Assembly: GCF_000702785.1 (NCBI RefSeq)
Contig: NZ_JNJV01000001.1
Span: 1-64,000 of the forward strand
DNA: 64,000 nt
Direction: 5' to 3'
From: Mycoplasmopsis primatum ATCC 25948
GTDB lineage: Bacteria > Bacillota_I > Bacilli_A > Mycoplasmatales > Metamycoplasmataceae
The notes under the pieces were generated by a model. That model saw nothing but the letters and a program-made list of their open reading frames with translations. It was not told the DNA's origin and did not search any database. This document shows positions 9,238-19,935 of this stretch, piece by piece. Positions within the stretch are counted from its first letter, which is position 1. Every line of letters starts with the position of its first letter. Both the position numbers and the translations under genes were made by a program.

Positions 9238-10908
9238 ATGAGTCATATTAATATTTTTGCCCTTGGTGGGTTAGATGAAAACGGAAAGAATTGTTATATT
9301 TTAGAAACATATAATAATAATGCTGAGGACAAAAAAATTTACATTATTAATTGTGGAGCTAAAATTCCTATTAATTCAGCGAATAAAATAGATACATTAA
9401 TTCCTAATTTTGATTATTTGATTAAAAACAGAAAAGCAATTCAAGCAGTTTTTATTACAGATGTTAAAAATGAATCATTTAGTGCACTACCTTGATTATT
9501 AATGAAAATTCCTAATATTCCAGTTTATACATCTAAATTCAATAAAATCTTGATTCTTGACAGATTAAGCAAATATAAAATTGATGCATCAAAAATTAAG
9601 GTTAATATTTTAGAAAAACCAACCAAAATAGGAGATATTTTTGTTAATCCTATTGAGCTTGCTGGTTCAATGCCAGGTCATTTAGGTTTAGATTTTATTA
9701 CTCCAAATGGTGATTATTTGTTTATGTTTAATTTTGTTGAAGCAGATCTAGGGATTTATGGAAATCTTGATATAGCACAGATGCCTAAAAAATTCTTTGC
9801 TAAAAGGAAAATTAAAGCATTAATTGTTGACGCTGGTAAATCTAATTACAATGGTCGAGCTGCTGATAAAATCATGTTGCCCAAAAATGTTAAAGAAGCA
9901 TTTTTTAGTGCTAAACCAGATGAAAGAATAATCATTGGTGCATATGATGAAGAAATGTTTGCTATTAGCCAAATATTAGAATATGCTTATGAAGCTAAAA
10001 GACCAGTTGTGACATACGGAAAAACATATGGCGAAGTTTTAGCATTAATTAAAACCGTTAAGCCAGATTTAAAAATTCCTAAAATCATTGATTACAAATA
10101 TGCAAACAAGACAAAAAATGCTGTAATTTTAGTAACAGGAACTAAAGAAAGACTTCATTCTCGTTTTTTAAGAATTACTGACAATAATGATGTGTATTTG
10201 AAACTGAGACCAACTGATACAGTTATTATGATTGCTCCAGCAATTAATGGTCTTGAAGGTATTGAAGCAGTTGCTCTTGATGATATTGCTAGAGTGACCC
10301 CAAAAATTACTGAATTATCAAATTTTGAATTCCATAGGCACCACCCAGCTCGTGAAGATTTAACAAAATTAATTAGTGTTTTAAAACCAGAATACATAAT
10401 TCCAGTGCAAGGTTTATACAGATATTTACAAGATTCTCAAAGACACATAATTAGTTCATGCGAGTTTAATCCTAAAAATATATTATTACTTCAAAATGGA
10501 CAAGTTGTACACTTTGATAATGATAAATTGATTTCTTATCGGGGTAAAATTAAAGAAATAGGAGACATTATTGTTGATGGCTTTGGCGTGGGAGATATTA
10601 GCACAGAAGTTATTAATGAAAGAGAAGTTTTAGGTCGCGAAGGTGTTGTTTTAGTCTCAGCTAGATATAATGCAAGCAAGAAACAAATAATAGGGAAATT
10701 ACAAATCAATACAGTTGGTGTAATTACCAAAGATGAAAAAAAAGAAGCATTTGAATTGATTAAATCAACTATTTTAAATTTAATTGATACAAAAAAATTT
10801 GATGGAATTAGAGACTTTCAAAATAGTTGTAGACAAGCAATTAGAAAGAAAATTTTTAAAACATTTAGCAAAGAACCAATTGTGGTTGTTACATTAGTTT
10901 CATCATAG
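9238..10908 (+). CDS. RNase J-family beta-CASP protein with degenerate metal site
   Basis: 556 residues, the length of RNase J. Start is the ATG at 9238 after GGAGG; an in-frame TTG at 9226 lies before the Shine-Dalgarno. The fold is clear: N-terminal GLDENGKNCYILE (compare GLGEIGKN), a beta-CASP core (VTYGKTYGEV, LVTGTKERLHSRF) and a C-terminal domain. But the catalytic HxHxDH motif expected after FIT is replaced by DVKNESFSAL (residues ~75-84), and the later NHS region reads AGSMPGHLGLDF. It is therefore probably a catalytically dead, J2-like partner that supports an active RNase J elsewhere. The distal HRHHPAREDL/IIPVQGLYRYL motif is retained. Confidence 0.85.
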
Positions 10909-10946
10909 TGTTTTCATAATTTGCCTGTAAAACAGTCAAAAAAATA

Positions 10947-10972
10947 AAATCAAGCGATGCTTGATTTTTTAT
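10947..10972. terminator. Bidirectional terminator between RNase J paralogue and lipoprotein
   Basis: AAATCAAGC (10947-10955) and GCTTGATTT (10959-10967) form a perfect 9-bp stem with a GAT loop, A-rich on the left and T-rich on the right. It can stop both the rightward RNase J transcript and the convergent lipoprotein transcript. It is preceded by a CCTGTAAAACAG word. Confidence 0.85.
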
Positions 10973-10980
10973 TAATTTTA

Positions 10981-13668
10981 TTATTGTATAATAAATTGAT
11001 TTATTTTTAAATCTGAAATTGGCTTGTTTAAAAATGTCAAATCATCACCCCGGAGTTTAAATTCAAAACTCATACCTATTTTTGTTTTTGAAGTGTATTG
11101 AGATGTTTGATCTATAACTTCTAACCCAATTGCAAACATATGTCGATATCTAAATCCAAAGCCATCACGTATAGTCTGATGTTGTTTACTCGTTATATTT
11201 ATTTTAGCATACGGATAGTGAATCAATACTCATGGTTTATTGTTAAGATTTCATGAAATAAAATCATAACCACCATAGTCTTGTGAATTTTCCGAAAATT
11301 TGAGTTCATCGACAACTATTTTTTTAACATCAGTTTCAAATTTATTTGGTGAAAAGAAATATGACACTGAAATAGTTTTACTTGTTTCAATATTATAATC
11401 AGTATTTTTTAATGTGAATTTTATATCTGCTGTATAGTCATTGTTTTGTGTATTTTTTCTTATAAATTTTGAGGTTAATCTAATATTTGGATATTTATTT
11501 CTTATTTCATTTGTAAATATCAAGTCGCCATTTTTATAATTTTCAGCTAACTTAGTGCCTTTACTTCATCCATTTAGTACAAAGTTATTAACAGATAGAT
11601 TTTGAGTTAAATCATTGATATCTTTATTCAATACTTGCTTATAAATATCTAGTTGTATTGTTTTACTTGTATAGCCAGTTGCTTCATTAGTTATTTGGTA
11701 TTCTAACTTTGCATTTTTAGAAACATTACCTGAAACTAATTTTATCTTTGATTTTGGATGATTAGTTAAAAGTGCAATAGAAGAGTCAGATATTTTTAAG
11801 TTTTTAACGCGATAGTAGTGAGGCAAATTAGATTTATCTAAATCGAAAGCAAGATTTTCATATCTAATTTGTTTAGCAAGTTCGTTGAATCTATTAGTAC
11901 TAAAGAATCCGACAATTTCTTTATAAACCGATGAATTAGTTGTTATATCATTAAGAGAATCATATAATGATGCATCAAAGCCAACTTTGCCATCGCCTGC
12001 ATCAATTCTTACATTTGATATTTTAAGTACTAAATTACCATTTTCAGATAGTATTGAAGAACTTTCTTTCAATTTAATATTATCAGGCAAATATGGGTTT
12101 TGATTAATATCAGGTTGAATATCAATATCATCAGCTGTTAATTTATTTAAAAGAGCCATAAGTTTATTTTTTGAAAAGAAACCATCTATTTTTAGATTTT
12201 TAAACGAATTGGTTGTTATATTGTTTAGAGTATCAACGAGTTTAAAATCTCCGGTCATAAAACCATCATCTTCATTTAATGTAACATTTTCAACAATAAT
12301 ATTGATATTTTTGTTTTTACTTAATAATTGTGAATTAGTTTTTATTTTTAAATCTTTAGGTATATAAGGTAATTTATTTGCATCAATTGTTGCGTCAATA
12401 TCATCAACACTTAAACCTTCAGTAAGATTTTCAAATTGATTTATTGAATAAAAACCATCTACATTTAAAGTAACATAATTTGAAGATACAGTCATATTTA
12501 GTTTATCTTCTAATTTAATTTCTAATGAAGCTGATCCTAAATTATCATCATCAGTTTTTCTAACAGATGCCCTAATATTAGGATTGGATTTTAAAATTTC
12601 ACTATCTGGTTTAAGTTTAATTTCTGTATTATACCTTGAAGGCAATAATTCACTATTAACAGTTATATCTAAATCTTTTAATGTTATTTTATTAACTAAA
12701 TTATCTAAATTTTCAGTAGACATAAAACCAGAAATTAAAAGTTTTTGACGGTTGGAAATTATCCCTGGTTTTTTTAGGTCTTGAATAGTATAAGTTATTT
12801 CAATGGTTCCTTTTTGATCATCAAAATCAGTAATTTTGAAAATCGGAATCAACGAAGGATTTTTAGATTTAAAAGCAGAATTTTCAGCAAGAACTATACC
12901 ACCTTCATATTTAGAAGGGAGCCAATATTCCTTATTAGAAATTAGAAGATCATCAGCAGTTAATTCTTTTGCAATTTTATTAAGTTTTTCAAGGTCTTTA
13001 GACTTTTCGATTTCATGTTGATTTGATTGAAAGCCTTCTAAATTAAATAATTTATTTACTACAAATTTTGCTGAACCTTTTTCTGATGCAATTAATAATT
13101 TATATGTGATTTTTCCATTTGAATCATCATTTGATCTTTCGACTATTGACACATTAATTTTTGGTTGTTTATGACTTAATAGATTATTTACTGTAAGTTC
13201 TGCTTGTGATGGAAGCACATTTTTATTAGCAATAGTTACTCAACTATTTTTATTATCAATGCTATTATATAACTGTTCCAACTCTTCAACGGTCCAATTA
13301 TCTTCATAATCTTTGAGTTTGTCATCATATCAGGTTGAACCCTTACTAATAATTTTATTATTTTTTAAAATGTTAAATCTAACTGTAAGAGTTTTTCTTT
13401 CTTGGGCAGTTTTATTGGGACTTTTGACAAATTCTAAAAATTCAAGTGTATAGTCATTTTTGTGATTTTGTATTACATAATTTTTAAAATTACTAATACC
13501 AGAATCTATAATTTCTTTTTTTGTAAATAAGTGTGGAGTTTTAAATTCCAATTTTAGAGAATCTATAATATCGCGTTTTTTATTACAACCGGCACTAATA
13601 ATCGAAGTGGGAACTACAACAGATGTGACGGCTGGTATTAGTGTTAAAAGTTTTCTTTTATTAATCAT
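10981..13668 (-). CDS. Repeat-containing surface lipoprotein (Lipoprotein-17-like domains), copy 1
   Basis: A single frame of 895 residues through several UGA codons. The signal peptide MINKRKLLTLIPAVTS... ends in lipobox SAGC, with the lipidated Cys at 28. The body consists of about six tandem ~105-residue repeats, each with a signature of the type (T/S)xDDIDI...LP...LK...S.IL...NP.I, alternating with GF(F/M)S.N.L. This matches the mycoplasma Lipoprotein-17/variable surface lipoprotein domain (PF04200 by memory; family assignment is inference). Shine-Dalgarno AGGAGG lies ~10 bases before the ATG. It lies 50 bases after a paralogue in the same direction. Function unknown; likely exposed to the host. 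Confidence 0.85.
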
Positions 13669-13718
13669 TTTTAATAAACCTCCTCAATTTATATTTTAGC
13701 GTTGATGTGTTTGAATAC

Positions 13719-16133
13719 CTATCTCACTTCAAAACTTGAAATTCTCTTGTATCTTACTGGTTCATCTTTGATATATTCCATAAAATAAATTACACAATAT
13801 ATTTTTAAGTTTGATATGTATGTTGAAATTTCATCAATAATATAAATTTCTACTGTGTATGTGTAAGTATCACGGTATCTTCAATTAAAGAATGTTTCAC
13901 CTTTTTCTATGTTTTTAATAGATGCGTATAATACTGAGTTTGGATATTCTTGTTTCAATAGTGATCCGTGCAATCTTATAGATGATTGACTATGGAATTC
14001 ATGTAAATAATCAGGCAAAATAATATTATCTTGATTGATTAACTTAACTAGACTATTATATTTTTGTGCTGAAAAGAACCATGGAAAATCAAATTGTTTT
14101 TTAATACTAATATTATTTTGTTTATTTTCAAATAAAAACTCAATTCTGGCTGTGTTGTCGTTTTGAGCGTCCTTATTTATATATTTTGAAGTTACTGTTA
14201 ATGATAGATATTTATTTAATATTTCGTTTTTTAATAAAATATCATTGTTTTTATATTTTTCTGGCAGTTTACTTCCATTTTTTCAGTTATTAATAACGAA
14301 ATCATTTATCGTGAGGCTTTTTATAACATTTTCTATATCATTTGTAAAAATATTTTTATAAAGGTTCACATTTATATCTTCAACACGGAAATTGTTAAAT
14401 TCATTAAATATTGATAATTTTGTATTTGAATTTTGTGAAATTTGTGTAGTAGGCATAGAAATTTTAGCATTAGAAAACTTTTGAATAATAGGAGCATTGT
14501 CTTTTAATTTTAGATTTTTAATTAAATAATAATTTGGCAGGTTAGATTTATCCACACCAAATGATAAATGCTCGAAACTAATGTTCTTTGCTAATTTTGT
14601 AAATTCGTTTTTATTGAAAAAACCTTCGATTGTAATGCTCTTTTTAGAACTAGTACTTATTTCATTTAATGTGTCATATAGCTCTACGTTAAATTTTACT
14701 ATACCATTATTGTCATCAATTTCTACATCTTTTGGAACAAGCTTCATATTATTATTTAACTGAATTAATGAAGAATTGGCTTTAAAATTTAGATTATTAG
14801 GCAACGATGCAAATTCATTTGCATTAGGGGTGATATCTATATCATCAGCACTAATGTTATTTAATAAACTTTCAAATTTAGTCTTAGAATAAAAATTATC
14901 TATATTTAATGTAGAATTTGTTGTTGATTCAATTTGATTTTTTTCATCTAATAATTTAATTTGTAATATCTTTATTCCATTAACATCATCATTTGTTTGC
15001 TCTATAATAACAATTCTAACATTAGGATTTTCAAGCAATATTGTGCTATTTTTTTGCAATTCTATTTCTTTATTGTATTTAGAAGGAAGCAATTGTTTGC
15101 TATTAGAAATATTTAAGTCAGATGTTTGAATCCTTTGAGCCAATGTATTCAATTTATTCAATGACATAAAACCAGAAATTGCAAGTTTATGAGATTTTGA
15201 TATATTTTGTGGATTTTTTGTATCACGAAGTTTAAATGATATTTCAGCAATACCTTCTTGGTCATTATCATCTGAATTAGAAACAACTATTTCAATGTTG
15301 GGGTATTTGCTCTTAAAAGGTGAATTATTATCTATTGATATAGCATCTAGATCATATTTAGAAGGTAATATAAAATTTTGATCTTTAAATTCTAAATCAG
15401 CAGGCGTTAATTCAGATGCTATTTTATTAAGATCTATTTTCTTATTATTATCATTGTGAGTGTTGTTATTTTGTCCGCTGCTTTTTTTAAAGCCAGTAAA
15501 TTCAATAAGTTCATTAATAGTAAAAGGATTAGAATCATCTTCATTAGACATTAGTAATTTTAAATAAATTTTACCTTCTAGGTCATTATTTTTTCTCTCA
15601 GCAATCGACAATTTAATTTTAGGATCTTTGTTTTCAAACAAATTATTTATTTTAAATATTGCTTGTGATGGTAAAACATTCTTATCTGCAAGTGCTACAA
15701 GATTATTTTTATTTTTAATAGATTTATATAGTCTTTCTAATTCATTTGATGTTCATTTTTTCTTGTAATCTTTTAAATTCTTTATTGTTCATGATGCTTT
15801 TTTTAAAACTAACATACCATCTTTGTATATATCAAATTCAACTTTTAATTTTTGTCTGTCTTCGGCTGTTTTATCGGCATTTTTGACAAAATTTATAAAC
15901 TTAATAGAATACCCATTTGCATGATTTTGTTTTAAATGATCAATTAATTTTTGAATACCGTTTTTTGTTATTTCTGTTTTAGTAAATAACTCAGGACTCT
16001 TAAAAGATAAATCAACAGATTTAATATGACTTATTTTGCTACTACTGCACCCAGCACTAATTAATCCTGCTGGTATAAGAGCAGGTGCAATAGCTAATAA
16101 ATTTAATGTTCACAACGATTTTTTTGGTTTCAT
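13719..16133 (-). CDS. Repeat-containing surface lipoprotein, copy 2
   Basis: 804 residues, read through several UGA codons to a TAG at 13719-13721. Two adjacent ATGs occur (16136 and 16133). The second is preferred because AAAGGAG sits five bases before it. The lipobox is ISAGC with Cys29. It shows the same repeat signature as its downstream neighbour (TPADLEF, TSDLNIS, SADDIDI, FEHLSF segments) and collinear N- and C-termini, but one repeat fewer, so the pair arose by tandem duplication. Contains a short Asn/His-rich insertion around residues 215-230. Function unknown. Confidence 0.85.
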
Positions 16134-16196
16134 CATAACTCCTTTTATGCTATCTATTATTTAAATTCTTGAATTGTTAGTTATAAAATTTAAAAT

Positions 16197-16805
16197 TTAT
16201 AAATTGTAGTATTTTTTGTGTTTCGATTCTCTGAAATTTTTGGATATTGATTTATCCTTTTTAGCAAGAGCAATGTAGTAATCAATAATATCGCTATTAA
16301 AAAAATACTCTTGTTTTTCATATTTGTTTACAACTTCTTGTGTAGCGTCAACAATCATTTTTTTTAAAATTTGTGGGTAATTATACAATTTAGAATTTTG
16401 TTTGAATTCATCACTATCTACTATTGAGACATCAGTTGCAGGATATGCCTTAATATCAAGGTCAAAATCAATAAATTTGATTGTATTGTCTTCATATATT
16501 GGATGAGAAGCTACATTAATATATGAATAATTTTGTCTACTTGGCTTTAGCAAAATTAAAGCATTAAACATAGAATATTTTGGCATAAATCACAGAACAT
16601 AATCTCTATATACTCAATTATGTTCTAATTGCTCGCTAACTTTTGTTTTATGAATCAAAAGAACATAATGTTTGGCAGTGTTTCTTAATACTTTCACACC
16701 ATTTCACTGTCGATATAAAGTTCCATCATATTTATATGCTTGTATGTTAATAATAGATCCCTCCACTGGAAAGATCATTTTTTTGTCTTTTTTTATTTCA
16801 GACAA
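16197..16805 (-). CDS. DUF402/NtdP-type nucleoside di-/tri-phosphatase
   Basis: About 202 residues. Matches the Bacillus NtdP/YgaC pattern along its whole length: VEGSIINIQAYKYDG with RQW, then WFMPKYSMFNALIL, then IKFIDFDLDIKAYP and D.DEF..NS..YNYP. The family hydrolyses nucleoside di- and triphosphates using Asp/Glu-bound metal; function is from family knowledge. The proposed start is a TTG at 16805, because AGGGAGG lies exactly five bases upstream. The in-frame ATG at 16778 has no Shine-Dalgarno but would keep the whole conserved domain. Three UGA-Trp codons. Upstream of the lipoprotein genes, same strand. Confidence 0.8.
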
Positions 16806-17108
16806 ACCAACCTCCCTCTATGGGATGCTTTTAAAATAAATAAATCAATACGAAGTAAATAAAAAAATACAGCTGAGATAAAGAGATTAATAAGTAATAT
16901 TGAAAGAAATTTTAAAAACAACGCATGTATATTTTTACATATAAATTATAATTTAAAAAACAAAAACTATTAGCAGATAAAATTTTCATTTTTTACCTAT
17001 AAAACAAACAAATTAGTAAAAATCATTTTTTTATATATATTCTTTATTAAAAAACTCCTATTCAAATAATATTAAATATTTAATAGTTTATTTTAGTATT
17101 ATTTTATT
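16806..17108. other. Divergent intergenic region
   Basis: About 300 AT-rich bases between the DUF402 gene (leftward) and a membrane protein gene (rightward). It contains the DUF402 Shine-Dalgarno (16811-16817) and one ACCTATAAAACAAAC word near 16997. No ORF or RNA gene is apparent. Confidence 0.55.
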
Positions 17109-17579
17109 ATGAAGCAAACAATATATAATAAAAAAATATCAATTGTGTTAGGCATAACATGAATAGTGTCAGTCATAATGCAAATTATGTTTATATCAGC
17201 AATATTTCCTTGGCTAATAATTAATTTTGAAAATAGAATTATCAGCGAAGTATTACTTTCATTGGTGATTTCATCGATTATTATCTTTTCAATATGTTTA
17301 ATTTTAGTTATTATCTTTTATTTAAAATTTAAGAAAAGTTGCTGCCATCCGCTTTATAGATCAAAAATATTGTTTGGAATATACATAATGTCTTACGGAG
17401 CTTTTTGATGTATTAAATATTGAGTCTATTTAAACAAATTAACTAAGAACAATAAAACTGAAAATGATGATATTGAGGAACAAAAACAAATTAAAAATAA
17501 AGAAATCGAGATGATAATTTCAGAGAAAATGAAAAATATTGCTGATAATAATTTGGATGAAAATAATAAAAACACATAG
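17109..17579 (+). CDS. Small membrane protein, unrecognised
   Basis: 156 residues with UGA-Trp codons at 17160, 17406 and 17421. Hydrophobic segments at about residues 10-40, 47-75 and 90-108 are followed by a Lys/Glu/Asn-rich cytosolic-looking tail of ~50 residues. There is no Shine-Dalgarno before the ATG, and an AT-rich TAGTATTAT-like sequence lies immediately upstream, so a leaderless transcript is possible. No family recognised. Confidence 0.7.
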
Positions 17580-17618
17580 ATTTCCAACCATTTTATCCAA
17601 ATTAAATGCAGTATTTAC

Positions 17619-17652
17619 TATAATTTAATTAGTAGGCAATTTGTTTGTCTAC
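17619..17652 (+). promoter_or_regulatory. -10 box and 5'-UTR hairpin before small conserved gene
   Basis: TATAAT at 17619-17624 is followed by an 8-pair hairpin, GTAGGCAA (17632-17639) with TTGTCTAC (17645-17652, one G-U pair), which ends just before the AAGGAG Shine-Dalgarno. The transcript should begin at or next to the hairpin, so it may protect the 5' end or control translation. Confidence 0.5.
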
Positions 17653-17663
17653 CAAGGAGATTT

Positions 17664-17879
17664 ATGTACAAATATAAAGCGAAATTAATAGTTAACCAAG
17701 AGGTTATTGCTGAAGCCAATTCTCTTGAGGATATAGAGGCAGCAGTTCTTGGATATCGTCGTAAACAAAAAAGTGGTCTTCACACAAGCGGTAATGAAAA
17801 AGTTGAAATTATTCACGTTGAAAGAGACTCACTTAAAGGAAAACATAAATCCAAAGAAACAATATTAAAAGTGGTTTAA
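17664..17879 (+). CDS. Small conserved-looking cytosolic protein, unrecognised
   Basis: 71 residues with no UGA codons, a good AAGGAG Shine-Dalgarno, its own promoter and its own strong terminator, so it is very likely real. Pattern: a short beta-rich N-terminus (KYKAKLIVNQEVIAEA), an acidic helix (LEDIEAAVLGYRRKQ) and a basic end rich in Lys and His. It could bind RNA, but I do not recognise the family and assign no function. It sits directly upstream of trmB. Confidence 0.8.
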   Translation: MYKYKAKLIVNQEVIAEANSLEDIEAAVLGYRRKQKSGLHTSGNEKVEIIHVERDSLKGKHKSKETILKVV

Positions 17880-17895
17880 CCACCTTATATGTTTG

Positions 17896-17924
17896 AACAG
17901 CAGATTATTTTCTGCTGTTTTTTG
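17896..17924 (+). terminator. Rho-independent terminator
   Basis: AACAGCAGA (17896-17904) and TCTGCTGTT (17911-17919) form a perfect 9-bp stem with a six-base loop, followed by a T-run. It ends the short monocistronic gene before trmB. Confidence 0.92.
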
Positions 17925-17938
17925 TTAAAATAAAAATC

Positions 17939-18562
17939 ATGAGATTGAGATATGACAACAACGCTATTGATAAATTAAATGCTTCTAACTATTTAATTAA
18001 ATATAACGATCAAAAAATAAAATTGAATACTAAAACAGTTGTTGAGATAGGTATGGGCAAGGGGGAAATGCTCGTTGAAATGGCTAATTATTGCAGAGAT
18101 AAGCAATTTATTGGTTTAGAAAAATATGCAACTGTTGCTGCTAAATGTATAAAAAAAGCAGACGAATATAAACTTACTAATTTCTCTATTTTATTGGCTG
18201 ATGCTTCAAAAATTGATGAAATATTTACTGGACAATGTGATGAGATATGATTAACTTTTAGTGATCCATGACCAAAAGCTAGACATGAAAAAAGAAGACT
18301 AACGCATAGCCTTTTTTTAAATAAATATAAACTTATTTTATCTAACGACGGAATACTAAAAATAAAAACTGATAATGATGATTTTTACAATTACTCGTTA
18401 GAAAGCTTGCAAAACAATAATTGAGAAATTATAGTGTGTGGCAATGACTTACATTCATCAAAATTTAATGCTTATAATTTTCAAACAGGCTATGAAAAAA
18501 AGTGGTCATCAAAAGGCAAAAACATTAATTTCATTTTTGCTAGAAAAACGAATAATAATTAA
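17939..18562 (+). CDS. trmB: tRNA (guanine-N7-)-methyltransferase
   Basis: 207 residues. Makes m7G46 in tRNA with SAM. The SAM-binding motif is VVEIGMGKGEML near residue 35; FIGLEKY follows, then WLTFSDPWPKARHEKRRL with the conserved Asp and Pro-Trp-Pro. UGA-Trp codons occur at several of these conserved Trp positions, which independently supports genetic code 4. No Shine-Dalgarno. A TAAAAT element lies 10 bases before the ATG. Confidence 0.95.
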
Positions 18563-18584
18563 AAAATTATTATAATAATGAATT

Positions 18585-19232
18585 ATGAATAAAGAAAAAA
18601 AATTGAAGTCGCAGGATAAAAAGAAGCCTACTTTTTTTAATGTCTTATGATTTATTATTTTTTCATCATTTATAGGTTTTGGTGGCGGAAATGCTTTACT
18701 GCCTATTTTTAAAAGATATTCTGTTGATAAATACCATTGATTAACAGAAAAAGAATTTGAAGAAAATGTTATATTGACTAATATGCTTCCAGGAGCATCT
18801 GTTATACAAGCACTGAGCTATATTTCGTTCAAAACTTTAAATTTTTGAAAAGCAACAATTGTCGTATTTTTTGGTATTCTTCCACATGTTATTTTTGCCT
18901 TTACATTATTTTATTTTGCTCAATATTTACCATTACAATATTTATTTACTATTGAAGTTGCGGTTATCTCAACAATTATTGGGTCACTAGTTGTTTTTAT
19001 TTTCAATTATGTAAAAAAAGGTACCAGAGTACTAAGAGCACAAATCTGGTCTTGTTTATTTTTATTAACTTTAATTTTTACACTATTTGTGCCTGCTCCA
19101 TATAATATGCCAATTATTATTATGGCTTTTATAATTATTTCTTTTGCAATTATCTTTTTTGTCAAAAGAAAAATTAATAAAAACCAAGTAAATAAAAATT
19201 CCGATTTGCTTAATAATAAGGAGGAAAAATAA
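18585..19232 (+). CDS. Chromate transporter-family protein, first half
   Basis: 215 residues with about six hydrophobic segments. The family signature FIGFGGGNALLPIF lies near residue 25, followed by EFEENVILTNMLPGASV, as in the ChrA N-terminal domain. Short-chain CHR proteins work as pairs encoded by adjacent genes, and here the partner starts inside the stop codon (TAATG at 19230-19234). The physiological substrate in mycoplasmas is unknown, and chromate itself is unlikely. Last ~35 residues are polar and Lys-rich. Confidence 0.87.
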
Positions 19233-19894
19233 TGACCTTTTTATTATTATTGACAACCTTAGCATTAATTACTTTTGTGAGTTTTTCTGTTTTTGGCGGT
19301 GGGCAAATTTTTATGCCAATTTTTAAATGATTATGAACTTTTTTAAATTCGCATTTTCATACAGGTATTGATAATCAAATGATATCAAACCTTTTTACAA
19401 TTAGCAATGCTACTCCTGGCGTATTTTCAACCAAGCTAGCTTTTGCTACTGGTTATTTAGTTGGACATAATCAATGATGAGGTTTCTTGTTTTGTTTTAT
19501 TACATATTTAGTATTTGTGTTGGTACCAATTTTGGTTATGTATGGTGCAATGAAACTTATTGCAAAAAAGCAAAATTCGCCTTTTTTACAGTCATTAATG
19601 AAAATTATGAACCCAGTTATTGTCGGCATTATCGGAGCATTAATATTACAATTATTAATAGGAATTATGCTTCCACAAATTATTTTCAACGATTCAATTA
19701 AAGAATATGCTAAATGAAATATCGATAGTAAAAAGTCAGTTTTCTTTTCAGGTCACAGAATTCCTATTTTAATAATTTACGTTATTTTTACTGTGGCGAT
19801 TTCAGCAATCTTATATTATAAAAAGTTCCCTGTTTTGCCATTAATTATATTTAACATAGGCATAGCTTTATTAGTTTTCAGTCCATGAGTTTAA
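19232..19894 (+). CDS. Chromate transporter-family protein, second half
   Basis: 220 residues. Paralogous partner of the preceding gene: FSVFGGGQIFMPIF near residue 18 and NLFTISNATPGVFSTKLA mirror its signatures. Start ATG at 19232 overlaps the upstream TAA and is preceded by AAGGAGG inside the upstream gene, so translation is coupled and probably stoichiometric. About six membrane segments. Likely forms an antiparallel heterodimer, the arrangement proposed for short CHR pairs. Confidence 0.87.
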
Positions 19895-19920
19895 AAATGA
19901 AGCCATTCATATTTATTTAA

Positions 19921-19926
19921 TATAAT
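19921..19926 (+). promoter_or_regulatory. -10 box for leaderless RluA-family gene
   Basis: TATAAT ends nine bases before the ATG at 19936, and no Shine-Dalgarno is present. Transcription should start at or within a few bases of the initiator codon. Confidence 0.6.
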
Positions 19927-19935
19927 TACATAGTT

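Noticed and set aside
10981-13668. Apparent cluster of broken lipoprotein fragments
   Set aside because: All pieces share one frame and are separated only by UGA codons, so it is one intact 895-residue gene, not a pseudogene.
19471-19717. Several ORFs on both strands around 19.5 kb
   Set aside because: Out-of-frame shadows of the second chromate-transporter gene, whose frame is continuous once UGA is Trp.
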